Positions 6,537 through 15,314 of a DNA stretch of 28,456 nucleotides are shown piece by piece. Origin of the DNA: CAZCBJ01 sp964496705. GTDB lineage: Bacteria; Chloroflexota; Anaerolineae; Anaerolineales; Anaerolineaceae. The translations under genes were made by a program, and so were the position numbers. Numbering within the stretch: the first letter of the stretch is position 1; the number at the start of each line of letters is the position of its first letter. Under the pieces are notes generated by a model. It saw only the letters and a program-made list of their open reading frames with translations. It searched no databases and was not told the DNA's origin. The stretch is from the NCBI GenBank assembly GCA_964496705.1, contig CAZCBJ010000022.1:1-28456 (forward strand). The letters run 5' to 3'.

Positions 6537-7748
6537 ATGAATTTTCTCATTGATCCCATCCCTTTTATTTCTCAATGGTTGCGCGGTTTGCTTGAATCCT
6601 GGGGACTACCGCCGCTGGGGGTCACCCTGGTCAGTTACGTTATTGGCGGTTTTATCCTGGCTGCCGGAGCCATGTTCTTTGTGATTTTTTTGATCTGGGT
6701 GGAACGGAAAATTATCGGACGCATTCAAGACCGGGTCGGGCCCAACCGGGTTGGCCCGTGGGGACTGATCCAACCGATTGCGGATATGCTCAAAATCTTT
6801 ACCAAAGAGCATATCTTGCCCGTCGGAATTGACCGCATTCCATATGAACTGGGACCGATTTTATCGGTGGCGGCAGTGATCATGATCTGGGTGGTGATGC
6901 CATTCACCAGCACCTTTGCTCCGGTTGACTTAAGCGTGGGTTTATTGTTTGTCTTTGCGGTTGGGGCGTTGGGTGAGTTGGCTGTAATCCTGGCCGGCTG
7001 GGGATCGAATAACAAATATGCGCTGTTAGGTGCTTTCCGCGTGGTTGCCCAACTGATCTCCTATTCCATCCCCATGGTCATCGCCATGCTGGTTCCGGTG
7101 ATGCTGTCTGGCTCCCTTAGCATGGCCGAGATTGTCCGAGCCCAGAATATCTGGTACATCGTCCTGGCGCCCATTCCAGCTCTGATCTTCTTCATTTCGT
7201 CTGTGGCAGAAGTGGGCAGGTCACCGTTTGACCTTTCTGAGGCGGAATCTGAGCTGGTTTCAGGATTCAATATCGAGTATCCGGGTTTGAAATTTGGCAT
7301 GTTCTTTGTGGCAGATTTTCTGCATGCTTTCACCATCTCAATGCTTTTTGCAGTGCTTTTCCTGGGGGGCTGGCAAGGACCTTTTGCCGAGCGCATCCCC
7401 ATCCTGGGATTTGTATATTTCTTTCTCAAATCCTGGATCGCATATTTCATCGTTCTCTTGATGCGCGGCACCTTGCCTCGGGTTCGGATTGACCAAATGA
7501 ATGATCTCAATTGGAAATTCTTAACCCCGGCAGCATTGATTTGTGTGATGCTGATCGCTCTGGTGATTAAGCTGTTGCCCGCCGACGCAACCATCCTACG
7601 GGTGGTTGGACTCCTTGCTGTCAATGGAATCGTTCTGGTTGGAATGTTGTGGGTGGGCCGCATATTTGAGAAGAACCGAAAAATCCGTGTGGTGACTTCG
7701 CGCAAATATCAGCAAACCAATATTTCGACCAAAAATGTGTCAGGATGA
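6537..7748 (+). CDS. nuoH: NADH-quinone oxidoreductase subunit H
   Basis: 403 residues; ATG at 6537 with GAGGAAAGG upstream, 13 bases after nuoA. Family marks include the loop VERKIIGRIQDRVGPNRVGPWG, which helps form the quinone chamber, and the acidic loop SSVAEVGRSPFDLSEAESELVSGF. About eight membrane segments follow the usual order. NuoH carries the quinone site next to NuoB and NuoD and transmits redox energy to the membrane arm. It is longer than the ~325-residue E. coli protein, mainly through a longer C-terminal end with a basic, probably cytoplasmic tail (EKNRKIRVVTSRKYQQ). nuoI, which usually follows, is absent; only 39 bases separate it from nuoJ. Confidence 0.95.
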   Translation: MNFLIDPIPFISQWLRGLLESWGLPPLGVTLVSYVIGGFILAAGAMFFVIFLIWVERKIIGRIQDRVGPNRVGPWGLIQPIADMLKIFTKEHILPVGIDRIPYELGPILSVAAVIMIWVVMPFTSTFAPVDLSVGLLFVFAVGALGELAVILAGWGSNNKYALLGAFRVVAQLISYSIPMVIAMLVPVMLSGSLSMAEIVRAQNIWYIVLAPIPALIFFISSVAEVGRSPFDLSEAESELVSGFNIEYPGLKFGMFFVADFLHAFTISMLFAVLFLGGWQGPFAERIPILGFVYFFLKSWIAYFIVLLMRGTLPRVRIDQMNDLNWKFLTPAALICVMLIALVIKLLPADATILRVVGLLAVNGIVLVGMLWVGRIFEKNRKIRVVTSRKYQQTNISTKNVSG

Positions 7749-7787
7749 GAATCTCGCCTGCTTGATGATACCACGTGGAGTTTGCCC

Positions 7788-8309
7788 ATGACCCCTGAAA
7801 AGATCCTTTTTCTTCTCATCTCAGCGGTGACCGTCTTCTCAGCCGGGATGGTGGTCAGCACCCGGCGGATGATGCACAGCGCCTTGTGGCTGGTGATGGC
7901 ATTGATCGGAGTGGCGGTTGTCTTTGCCACTCTGGATGCCAGCTTTTTTGCGGTCACACAGGTTTTAATCTATGTGGGGGCGATTGCCATTCTGATCATT
8001 TTTGCCATGATGCTCACCCGCCACGCAATGGAAGATGTAGGCCCCCAGGTGACGAAAACGTGGTGGTCTCCGGCGTTGGGGATGTTAATCTTGTTTATCG
8101 CCCTGCTCGGTATGCTTCGTTCCTGGCAGGCAACCATGTTGCTGCGTCCGGAGCTGGCTTCTCGCGGTGAGAATTTGGTTGAGCTTGGAAAAGCATTGGT
8201 TTCTCCAGACGCATACATGATCCCGTTTGAGGTTGCGTCCATCCTGATCCTGGCAGGATTGATCGGGGCAATATTCCTGGGCAAAGAAGGGGAGGTTGGA
8301 AGGCAATGA
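7788..8309 (+). CDS. nuoJ: NADH-quinone oxidoreductase subunit J
   Basis: 173 residues with five membrane segments. The TM3 region (FFAVTQVLIYVGAIAILIIFAMML) is the most conserved part of NuoJ and includes the helix with a pi-bulge involved in coupling. The start is ATG at 7788, with TGGAG seven bases upstream; an in-frame TTG at 7782 would leave no room for a binding site. The stop overlaps the nuoK start (ATGA), so the two are translationally coupled. Confidence 0.93.
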   Translation: MTPEKILFLLISAVTVFSAGMVVSTRRMMHSALWLVMALIGVAVVFATLDASFFAVTQVLIYVGAIAILIIFAMMLTRHAMEDVGPQVTKTWWSPALGMLILFIALLGMLRSWQATMLLRPELASRGENLVELGKALVSPDAYMIPFEVASILILAGLIGAIFLGKEGEVGRQ

Positions 8310-8614
8310 TTCCGCTGTCCTGGTATTTGATCCTCTCGGCTGCAATTTTCTGTATCGGATTATTTGGAGTTCTGGCTCGCAAGAACCTGATTGGCATTCT
8401 GATGGGTGTCGAGTTGATGTTAAACGCAGTGAATATCAATCTGATCGCTTTCTGGCGTTATCTCTACGCCCCCGAGCTAAATGGTCTGGTATTTGTGATC
8501 ATTGTTTTAGCCGCTGCGGCCACTGAAGCTGCTGTGGGATTGGGGTTAATCATCTCAATCTACCGCCGGCGTAGGACGGTTCAGGCTGAAGAAGTGAATC
8601 TACTCAAAGGGTAG
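8306..8614 (+). CDS. nuoK: NADH-quinone oxidoreductase subunit K
   Basis: 102 residues and three membrane segments, the usual size for this small Mrp-C-like subunit. The two membrane glutamates needed for proton movement are present: E36 in GVELMLNAVNINL and E74 in AAAATEAAVGLGL (Glu36 and Glu72 in E. coli). It overlaps nuoJ by four bases. The C-terminus is basic (YRRRR), consistent with a cytoplasmic end. Only one nuoK copy is present, although nuoM is duplicated. Confidence 0.95.
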   Translation: MIPLSWYLILSAAIFCIGLFGVLARKNLIGILMGVELMLNAVNINLIAFWRYLYAPELNGLVFVIIVLAAAATEAAVGLGLIISIYRRRRTVQAEEVNLLKG

Positions 8615-8618
8615 CGAT

Positions 8619-10793
8619 ATGCTTTTTACACTGGTCACCTGGCTCATTCCCCTTCCCCCCTTATTGGCGTTTGGATTAATCGCCATATTCACCTATAAGC
8701 GGCGGGCGCTCAGTCACTGGCTGGCCCTGGCTGGCAGCGGGTTGGCCTGGCTGGGGAGTATGGCGCTGTTCATCTGGGCGGTGATGCAAAAAGACCTGGC
8801 ACACCATCCGCTCGTCTCTTCTATCAACTGGCTTCCCACAGGAAAGAATTTTTTGCAGATTGGCGTCCAGGTGGATGCCTTGACGGCGGTCTCGCTCTTC
8901 TTCGTCGCCTGGACGATCTTGATGATCTTCATCTACAGTGTGGGCTACCATAATTTTGGCCAGCCGGAGGGAGACCACAATAAACCAGGTCTGCCGCCGC
9001 ACGGCGAAATGGTTCGTTTGAAGCGTGGAGAACGCAAGATGGTGATGACGGTGGAGCCGATGTATGCGCGCTTTTTTGCCTTCATCAGCCTCTTTGCGTT
9101 TGGGATGTACACCCTGGTGGTGAGCAATAATTTGCTGACCCTTTACATAGGGTGGGAGATCATGGGGCTGTGTTCCTACCTGTTAATTGGATTCTGGTAT
9201 GCCAAACCATCGGCGCGCGATGCAGCAGTCAAAGCGTTTATCACCACGCGCTTTGGCGATATGTTTATGTTGATTGGACTGGTGGCGCTGTACCAGCTCA
9301 CTGGTTCGCTTTCGTATGAGAAGATCTTCAGTGCAGAAACACTGCAAACACTGGTCAGCACCGCCTCGCCGGTATTGGGCCTGTCTTGGGCTGGCTTGAT
9401 CGGCATCCTGCTTTTCATGGGCACGGTGGGTAAGTCGGCTCAGTTCCCCCTGCATGTGTGGCTGCCGGACGCCATGGAAGGTCCCACACCGGTTTCAGCG
9501 ATGATCCATGCCGCTACAATGGTGTCAGCAGGCGTTTACCTGGTGGTGCGCTTCTTCCCGTTGATCTCGGCGGGATGGGCGCCGGGAGAACCGATCAACC
9601 CAGCCATGACCGTCATGGCTGTGATCGGCAGTTTCACTGCCTTATTTGCGGCTACCATTGCGCTGGCCCAGAATGACATCAAACGCGTGCTGGCATATTC
9701 CACCATTTCGCAACTCGGCTATATGGTGGCTGCGTTGGGCATCGGGGCCTATGCTGCGGCTGCTTTCCACCTGGTTACGCATGCATTTTTCAAGGCGTTG
9801 TTATTCCTGGGATCCGGGTCAGTGATCCACGGGATGGAACACGGTGTGCTTCACAGTCAGAAACATGTGGACGCACAAGATATGTTCAATATGGGCGGTC
9901 TGCGGCGCAAAATGCCAGTGTCTTTTTGGACGTTTTTGATTGGCGGGTTTGCCCTGTCGGGTTTCCCACTGATCACCGCCGGATTTTGGTCCAAAGATGA
10001 GATCCTGAGCGGGGCGTTCAGCAGTGGCTATCTCCTGGTTTTCATCGTCCTGGCGTTGTCGGCTTTTTTGACGGCCTTTTACACCATGCGGCAGATCACC
10101 CTGACCTTTCTGGGTCAGCCGCGGAGCGCAGCAGCCGAACATGCGCACGAATCCCGCCGTTGGATGACTGTCCCGTTGATTGTACTGGCGGTGTTCGCAA
10201 TCGGGGCGGGCTGGGCCGGCATCCCAGCCGAGTTCCCGCTCCTGGGCGGTTTAATCCCGGATTGGTTCAAGGAATTTCTCCTCGGAGCAGCGCACGGCGG
10301 AGAAGAGCATGCCGTCACGCACAGCCTGGTACCGCTTTTCACATCTTTGACGGTCGCTTTGCTGGGTTTATTGTTGGGATGGCTGGTTTATCGCCAGGTC
10401 AAGGCTGGAGCGCCCGACCCGCTGGAAAAGCCATTGGGCTTCTTTTACAAATGGCTCAAGAATAAATATTATGTGGACGAGTTCTATCAGCTTGTTTTCA
10501 TCCGCCCGGCATATTGGCTGGCTGAAACATTTACATTCAAATGGATTGATGAAAAATTGATCGACGGGATGCTGAATGGGCTAGCCCGTATTGGCTGGTG
10601 GCTGGGAGAGTTATTGCGGCATAAGTTTGACGCGCCGGTGATCAATCAGTTCCTCGGTGATGGAGTCGCGAAGACCACGCGCCAGGCTGGTTATAACCTG
10701 AAACCGGTGCAAAGCGGCCGCATTCAGCAGTACATGGTCACTGCCGCGGTTTTGATGGTCATCGCAATGGCGATTATCTATTTCCTTGCTTAG
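8619..10793 (+). CDS. nuoL: NADH-quinone oxidoreductase subunit L with extended lateral-helix region
   Basis: 724 residues against about 613 in E. coli. The antiporter core is intact: TM5 Glu180 (YIGWEIMGLCSYLL), TM7 Lys272 (GTVGKSAQFPLHVWLPDAMEGPTP), the TM8 histidine region (IHAATMVSAGVY) and TM12 Lys in FWSKDEILSG. NuoL is the distal proton-pumping subunit and carries the long amphipathic helix that runs along the arm. Two expansions are visible: a charged loop at about residues 113-148 (GQPEGDHNKPG, LKRGERKM), and a tail from YQLVFIRP (about residue 623) to the end of 102 residues, where I count about 69-71 in remembered canonical NuoL sequences. The second expansion fits an extra antiporter subunit in the arm. 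AAAGGG before the ATG overlaps the end of nuoK. Confidence 0.95.
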   Translation: MLFTLVTWLIPLPPLLAFGLIAIFTYKRRALSHWLALAGSGLAWLGSMALFIWAVMQKDLAHHPLVSSINWLPTGKNFLQIGVQVDALTAVSLFFVAWTILMIFIYSVGYHNFGQPEGDHNKPGLPPHGEMVRLKRGERKMVMTVEPMYARFFAFISLFAFGMYTLVVSNNLLTLYIGWEIMGLCSYLLIGFWYAKPSARDAAVKAFITTRFGDMFMLIGLVALYQLTGSLSYEKIFSAETLQTLVSTASPVLGLSWAGLIGILLFMGTVGKSAQFPLHVWLPDAMEGPTPVSAMIHAATMVSAGVYLVVRFFPLISAGWAPGEPINPAMTVMAVIGSFTALFAATIALAQNDIKRVLAYSTISQLGYMVAALGIGAYAAAAFHLVTHAFFKALLFLGSGSVIHGMEHGVLHSQKHVDAQDMFNMGGLRRKMPVSFWTFLIGGFALSGFPLITAGFWSKDEILSGAFSSGYLLVFIVLALSAFLTAFYTMRQITLTFLGQPRSAAAEHAHESRRWMTVPLIVLAVFAIGAGWAGIPAEFPLLGGLIPDWFKEFLLGAAHGGEEHAVTHSLVPLFTSLTVALLGLLLGWLVYRQVKAGAPDPLEKPLGFFYKWLKNKYYVDEFYQLVFIRPAYWLAETFTFKWIDEKLIDGMLNGLARIGWWLGELLRHKFDAPVINQFLGDGVAKTTRQAGYNLKPVQSGRIQQYMVTAAVLMVIAMAIIYFLA

Positions 10794-10811
10794 GCGAACA
10801 GGAGCCGCTCA

Positions 10812-12326
10812 ATGAATTTTGCGGACGCAAATTTATTATCCACCATCCTCTTTTTGCCCACAATTGTGGCGCTGATCCTAGTGTTTGTTCCGGGGAAGTG
10901 GGCTTCCATCATTCGCTGGACAGCCCTGATAGCCAGTCTGGTCACCTTTGCTTTAACCCTGCGATTATGGTTTAAATTTGATGTCAACGTTGTCGAATTT
11001 CAAATGGTCGAACGGGTCAACTGGTATCCATCATTGCACTCGTCTTATTATCTTGGTGTGGACGGCATATCCTTGCCTATGGTTCTGTTGACCGCCCTGC
11101 TCACCCCGCTGGCAATCCTGGTTTCTTTCAGCATTCAGGAGCGGGTGAAAGCCTACATGATCCTGTTCCTGTTATTGGAAACGGGCATGCTCGGGGTGTT
11201 CTTGTCGTTAGACCTGCTGCTGTTCTTTGTTTTCTGGGAAATCGGTCTGGTGCCCATGTACTTCCTGATCGCCCAATGGGGCGGATCAAATCGGAATTAC
11301 GCATCATTAAAATTTATCCTCTTCACGATTGCTGGCTCGTTGGGATTGCTATTGGCGATCCAGGCCATTGGACTTTCCAGCGGGACTTTTGACATTCCCA
11401 GGCTGATTGTGGAGTGGCCAGCGGCGAGCGTTAGCTTTTTCGGCCTGTCCACCGCCACGCTTAAGGCCATCGCGTTTTGGGCATTTGTGCTGGCGTTTTC
11501 GGTCAAGGTACCGCTTTGGCCAGTGCACACCTGGCTGCCGGACGCCCACACGGAGGCTCCCACCGCCGGTTCGATGATTCTGGCGGGGGTACTGCTTAAG
11601 CTGGGTGCGTATGGATTTCTGCGCCTGGTTTTGCCGTTATTTCCAGCGGAAGCCGGGCAGTTCGCAATCTGGCTGGCTATTTTTGCCGTCCTTTCGATCA
11701 TCCTCGGCGCGTTGGCAGCCTGGGGACAGAAGGACTTCAAGCGGCTGGTGGCATATTCGAGCATCAATCACATGGGTTTTGTCGTCCTGGCCATCGCAGT
11801 GGCTGCCTGGGCCGGGCATACTCAAAATGAAAATGCGGTCATCGCAGTTAACGGTGCAGTTTTGCAGATGTTCAATCACGGCCTGTCAGCGGCCGGGATG
11901 TTCTTCCTGGTTGGCGTGATTTATGAGCGCACGCATACCCGCGACCTGTCCAAATTTGGCGGGTTGTATGCCAAATTACCGATATATGGCAGCGTTCTGA
12001 TCTTCACCGCGATGGGTTCACTCGGACTGCCGGGATTGGGTGGATTTGTTTCCGAATTCTTGGTGGTGAGAGGCGCCTGGCCTGTATTCAGCTTGTTGAC
12101 CGCGCTGGCCATGATCGGCCTGTTTTTCACCGGCGCCTATGTGCTTAAAGCTCTGAAGCAGGTGCTGCACGGTCCGCTCAATAAAGAATGGCAAGGCAAA
12201 CTGCCCGAGATCAACCGCCGCGAACTGGTGGTGATCATCCCACTCATGGCACTGATGCTGGCTGTCGGCATCTGGCCGTCCTGGATCCTGGATATCATCA
12301 ATCGTGCAGTATTGCACTGGTTTTAA
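10812..12326 (+). CDS. nuoM: NADH-quinone oxidoreductase subunit M, canonical copy
   Basis: 504 residues with about 14 membrane segments, close to the usual length. All key antiporter residues are present: Glu143 (FWEIGLVPMYFLIAQWGG), TM7 Lys232 (SVKVPLWPVHTWLPDAHTEAPT), TM8 Lys263 (GVLLKLGAYG) and TM12 Glu415 (GLPGLGGFVSEF). NuoM pumps one proton per cycle, between NuoL and NuoN. The ATG is preceded by AGGAG at seven bases. It is followed after ten bases by a second, clearly diverged nuoM, so this is not a recent tandem copy. Confidence 0.95.
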   Translation: MNFADANLLSTILFLPTIVALILVFVPGKWASIIRWTALIASLVTFALTLRLWFKFDVNVVEFQMVERVNWYPSLHSSYYLGVDGISLPMVLLTALLTPLAILVSFSIQERVKAYMILFLLLETGMLGVFLSLDLLLFFVFWEIGLVPMYFLIAQWGGSNRNYASLKFILFTIAGSLGLLLAIQAIGLSSGTFDIPRLIVEWPAASVSFFGLSTATLKAIAFWAFVLAFSVKVPLWPVHTWLPDAHTEAPTAGSMILAGVLLKLGAYGFLRLVLPLFPAEAGQFAIWLAIFAVLSIILGALAAWGQKDFKRLVAYSSINHMGFVVLAIAVAAWAGHTQNENAVIAVNGAVLQMFNHGLSAAGMFFLVGVIYERTHTRDLSKFGGLYAKLPIYGSVLIFTAMGSLGLPGLGGFVSEFLVVRGAWPVFSLLTALAMIGLFFTGAYVLKALKQVLHGPLNKEWQGKLPEINRRELVVIIPLMALMLAVGIWPSWILDIINRAVLHWF

Positions 12327-12336
12327 GAGGTGAGGG

Positions 12337-13806
12337 ATGCAATTTCCAATCTTGAGCGTCGTCATCTTTCTTCCCCTGGTAGCAGGCATACTTATTTTAT
12401 TCCTGCCGGCTGAGCGGCGAAATTGGATCAAAGGAATCGCGCTGGGCACTGCCATCTTGGTGCTGTTTCTGTCCATCGTAATCTATCGCGCTTACATCAT
12501 TCCCCAAGGGGGGTACCAGCTGGTGGAGCAGGTCGCCTGGCTCCCTGCACTGGGAATTTCTTACCACGTTGGGGTGGATGGGATGAGCGTTCCGCTGGTT
12601 TTGCTGGCGGGTATTGTGGTTTTTTGCGGTGTGCTCATCTCATGGAATGTGGAAGAACGACCGCGGGAATTCTTCTCTTTTCTGATGTTCCTGGCAGCCA
12701 GCGTGCTGGGTGTCTTTGCTTCGTTGGATTTATTCCTGTTGTTCTTCTTCTTTGAGTTGGCGGTCTTTCCGAAATATTTGATGATTGTGCTGTGGGGATA
12801 CCCGAAGACGCGCGAATACGGCGGGATGAAACTGACCCTGTACTTGTTTATCGGATCCATGGTGGCTTTGTTGGGTGCGCTGGCGATTTATTTTGGATCC
12901 GGCCTGCGCACCTTCGATTTGTTGGCGCTCGAACAGGCGGGGTTCTCCACCGTATTCCAGCGTGTCTGGTTCCCGGTGGTGTTTTTTGGTTTTGCCGTAT
13001 TGGGCGGTATCTTTCCTTTTCATTCTTGGGCGCCCGACGGTCATGTGGCTGCTCCTACTGCCATCTCCATGCTTCTGGCGGGTGTGGAAATGAAGGTGGG
13101 CGCATTCGCCGCGCTGCGCGTGGCGATCATGCTGCTGCCAGAGGGTGCGCAGACTTGGGCGCCGCTGATCCTGGCACTTGGCACCATCAACGTGGTCTAT
13201 GGTGCCTTTATTGCCATGATCCAATCCGATTTCAAATATGTCATCGGTTTCTCATCGGTTTCGCACATGGGTTTGGTTTTGATTGGCTTCGCTACATTAT
13301 CCAGAGAGGGTTTGTTGGGTGCTGGGATGCAAATGTTCTCGCATGGGGTGATGACGGCTCTCTTCTTTGCTGTGGTCGGAATGGTGTACGACCGGACGCA
13401 CAATCGCGATATTGGAAAACTTGGGGGGCTGTTCCAGCGGATGCCTTGGGCGGGGGTCGGCTTTATCGTTGGTGGTTTGGTGTCGATGGGCATGCCGGGA
13501 TTTTCAGGGTTTGTGGCGGAATTTCCGGTATTCATGGGTGCCTGGAAAGCTCAGCCCTGGGTGGCGGTGATTGCCATCCTGGGCATTCTGGTCACTGCAG
13601 GCTATATCCTGGTGGTCGTCAGGCGGGTATTTTTTGGCGAAATCCCCTTCGAATACCGCGAGCTACCGGACGTGAGCGTATTGGATAAAATAGCCATTGG
13701 TCTTTTGGTGGTGATAATGATCGGCATCGGTTGGTTCCCGTCGCTGTTGTCTACGATGGTACAGTCGGGGGTTGACCACATCCTGGTCCTGCTGGGAGGG
13801 GCATAG
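12337..13806 (+). CDS. nuoM: Second NuoM-like antiporter subunit lacking the TM7 lysine
   Basis: 489 residues with NuoM architecture: Glu140 in TM5 (FFELAVFPKYLMIVLWG), TM8 Lys253 (AGVEMKVGAF), Glu395 in TM12 (GMPGFSGFVAEF) and the HSWAPDGHVAAPTA loop after TM7. Aligning on that loop, the TM7 lysine of NuoM (E. coli Lys234; Lys232 in the neighbouring copy) is Leu222 here (FAVLGGIFPFHSW), with no nearby lysine. An extra glutamate, Glu251, sits two residues before Lys253 in TM8. The gene starts ten bases after the first nuoM, with GAGGTG upstream. It is probably a fourth antiporter subunit of complex I; whether it pumps protons by the usual route is doubtful. HyfB- or Mrp-type identity is less likely given the operon and the NuoM-like length. 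Confidence 0.88.
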   Translation: MQFPILSVVIFLPLVAGILILFLPAERRNWIKGIALGTAILVLFLSIVIYRAYIIPQGGYQLVEQVAWLPALGISYHVGVDGMSVPLVLLAGIVVFCGVLISWNVEERPREFFSFLMFLAASVLGVFASLDLFLLFFFFELAVFPKYLMIVLWGYPKTREYGGMKLTLYLFIGSMVALLGALAIYFGSGLRTFDLLALEQAGFSTVFQRVWFPVVFFGFAVLGGIFPFHSWAPDGHVAAPTAISMLLAGVEMKVGAFAALRVAIMLLPEGAQTWAPLILALGTINVVYGAFIAMIQSDFKYVIGFSSVSHMGLVLIGFATLSREGLLGAGMQMFSHGVMTALFFAVVGMVYDRTHNRDIGKLGGLFQRMPWAGVGFIVGGLVSMGMPGFSGFVAEFPVFMGAWKAQPWVAVIAILGILVTAGYILVVVRRVFFGEIPFEYRELPDVSVLDKIAIGLLVVIMIGIGWFPSLLSTMVQSGVDHILVLLGGA

Positions 13807-13808
13807 CC

Positions 13809-15257
13809 ATGAATGGAGACACGCTGAAGATGCTGCTGGCGATTTTGCCCGAAATCGGACTGCTGGTGTTGGCGTTTGTAGTGTTGGCATTCGATATCAT
13901 CTGGCGTAAGCGGGCGACTAACCGGTTGGGTTGGTTGACAGCCGCTGGCCTGGCGATCATCATTGTTTTGTCCATCCTGTTCGCTCAACCTGGCGCTGAT
14001 CCGCAATTAATTTGGGGTGGGATGCTGCGCCTGGACCAGTCTGGTTTTGTGTTTCGCCTGATTTTCCTGGCTGGAGCCGGTATCACTGCACTGTTTTCGG
14101 CCAACCACTTTGCGGTGAACAAGCATGGCGAATTTTATGCCCTGTTGCTGGTCAGCAGTTTGGGAATGAGCCTGATGGCTTCATCCGCCGACTTGATCAT
14201 GCTGTATCTGGCAATCGAAGCCACATCAATTCCGTTGTACGTCCTGGCTGGATTTTTGACCGGGGATCAAAAATCGGTCGAATCGGGGATCAAGTACCTG
14301 TTATTCGGTGCGATGACTTCGGCAGTTTTACTCTACGGATTCAGCTTGCTTTATGGGTTCAGCGGCACAACACAGATTTATTCCTTGGCCGAGAAAATGG
14401 AACTGGGGAACATACCGGTTTTTGGATTGGCGGTTTCTGTGGTTCTGGTTTTGGTTGGATTTGGCTTCAAGGTTTCGGCTGCGCCTTTCCACTTTTGGGC
14501 GCCAGATGTTTATGAAGGAGCGCCCAGCCCGGTGGCTGGATACCTGTCCACTGCTTCGAAGGCAGCAGGGTTTGCGGTGTTGTTGCGGGTGATGACCGCG
14601 GTCTTCCCGGCGGCAACAACGGTGTGGGTGGTGATGGTTGCTGTTCTGGCGGTGATCAGCATGTTTTTAGGTAATCTGCTGGCCCTGGCGCAGACGAACA
14701 TCAAGCGTCTGCTGGCTTATTCCTCGATCGCCCAGGCGGGATATATTTTGATCGGGGTGGCCGCCAATTCACATCTCGGCACCAGCGGCGCGGTGTATTA
14801 CCTGATGGCCTATCTGGTGACCAACCTGGCTGCTTTTGGCATTGTGACCATTGTCGGCCGCTCGCTGGGATCAGATGAAATTGATGCCTATTCCGGTTTG
14901 AGCCGGCGTTCTCCAGGGTTGGCGCTGGCACTGCTGGTGTCCTTGTTATCGTTGGGCGGTATCCCGCCTTTTGCGGGCTTTTTTGGGAAGCTGCTGGTCT
15001 TTGGTTCAGCCGTGGAATCTGGCCTGGTCTGGTTGGCGGTGATGGGTTTCATCAACTCCATGATAGCTCTTTACTACTACTTGAACCTGCTGCGGGTGGT
15101 ATATTTCAACCGGGCCGATCTGGACTCTCAGCCCCTCGAGTTGACAGTGCCCTGGCGGCTGGCTTTATTCGTGTGTATTGCCGGGGTCATTGTCCTCGGC
15201 ACCTGGTTCGCGCCCTGGTTTGACGCTGCCAGCCAGGCTGCCCGGGCATTATTTTGA
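13809..15257 (+). CDS. nuoN: NADH-quinone oxidoreductase subunit N
   Basis: 482 residues with the NuoN pattern: EATSIPLYVLAGF with the TM5 glutamate, GFGFKVSAAPFHFWAPDVYEGAP with TM7 Lys221, and KRLLAYSSIAQAGYILIG. NuoN is the antiporter-like subunit nearest to NuoK and NuoJ. The gene starts two bases after the second nuoM, with GGAGG upstream inside the end of that gene, so translation is likely coupled. It is the last gene of the complex I operon; 57 bases separate it from the ATP synthase genes, and no hairpin terminator is seen in that gap. Confidence 0.95.
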   Translation: MNGDTLKMLLAILPEIGLLVLAFVVLAFDIIWRKRATNRLGWLTAAGLAIIIVLSILFAQPGADPQLIWGGMLRLDQSGFVFRLIFLAGAGITALFSANHFAVNKHGEFYALLLVSSLGMSLMASSADLIMLYLAIEATSIPLYVLAGFLTGDQKSVESGIKYLLFGAMTSAVLLYGFSLLYGFSGTTQIYSLAEKMELGNIPVFGLAVSVVLVLVGFGFKVSAAPFHFWAPDVYEGAPSPVAGYLSTASKAAGFAVLLRVMTAVFPAATTVWVVMVAVLAVISMFLGNLLALAQTNIKRLLAYSSIAQAGYILIGVAANSHLGTSGAVYYLMAYLVTNLAAFGIVTIVGRSLGSDEIDAYSGLSRRSPGLALALLVSLLSLGGIPPFAGFFGKLLVFGSAVESGLVWLAVMGFINSMIALYYYLNLLRVVYFNRADLDSQPLELTVPWRLALFVCIAGVIVLGTWFAPWFDAASQAARALF

Positions 15258-15297
15258 CCACCCGGGATAGCAAGGTAGGAATTCGTTGCGACGTTAT

Positions 15298-15305
15298 GTT
15301 ATAAT
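15298..15305 (+). promoter_or_regulatory. Extended -10 promoter of the F0 operon
   Basis: TATAAT at 15300-15305 preceded by TGT (15297-15299) forms an extended -10 element. The predicted start is near 15312, only three bases before the atpZ ATG, so a near-leaderless message is possible. No -35 hexamer is well placed, as expected for extended -10 promoters. Read-through from nuoN is also possible because no terminator intervenes. Confidence 0.5.
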
Positions 15306-15314
15306 TTCGCCGCT

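Noticed and set aside
7061..7705. 214-residue open frame on the minus strand opposite nuoH
   Set aside because: Composition is biased to Ser, Thr, Arg and Met as expected for the antisense of a membrane protein gene; no motif or ribosome site.
12792..13688. 298-residue open frame on the plus strand inside the second nuoM
   Set aside because: It is a frame shadow: the translation is rich in Gly, Arg, Cys and Trp without domain pattern, and the overlapping NuoM frame is unmistakable.
12337..13806. Second nuoM as a recent tandem duplication or assembly duplicate
   Set aside because: The two copies differ strongly in sequence and in key residues, with different starts and loops, so this is an old paralogue and not an artefact.
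15254..15259. TTGACC as -35 box for the F0 operon
   Set aside because: It is about 40 bases from the TATAAT box, far too distant, and overlaps the nuoN stop codon.
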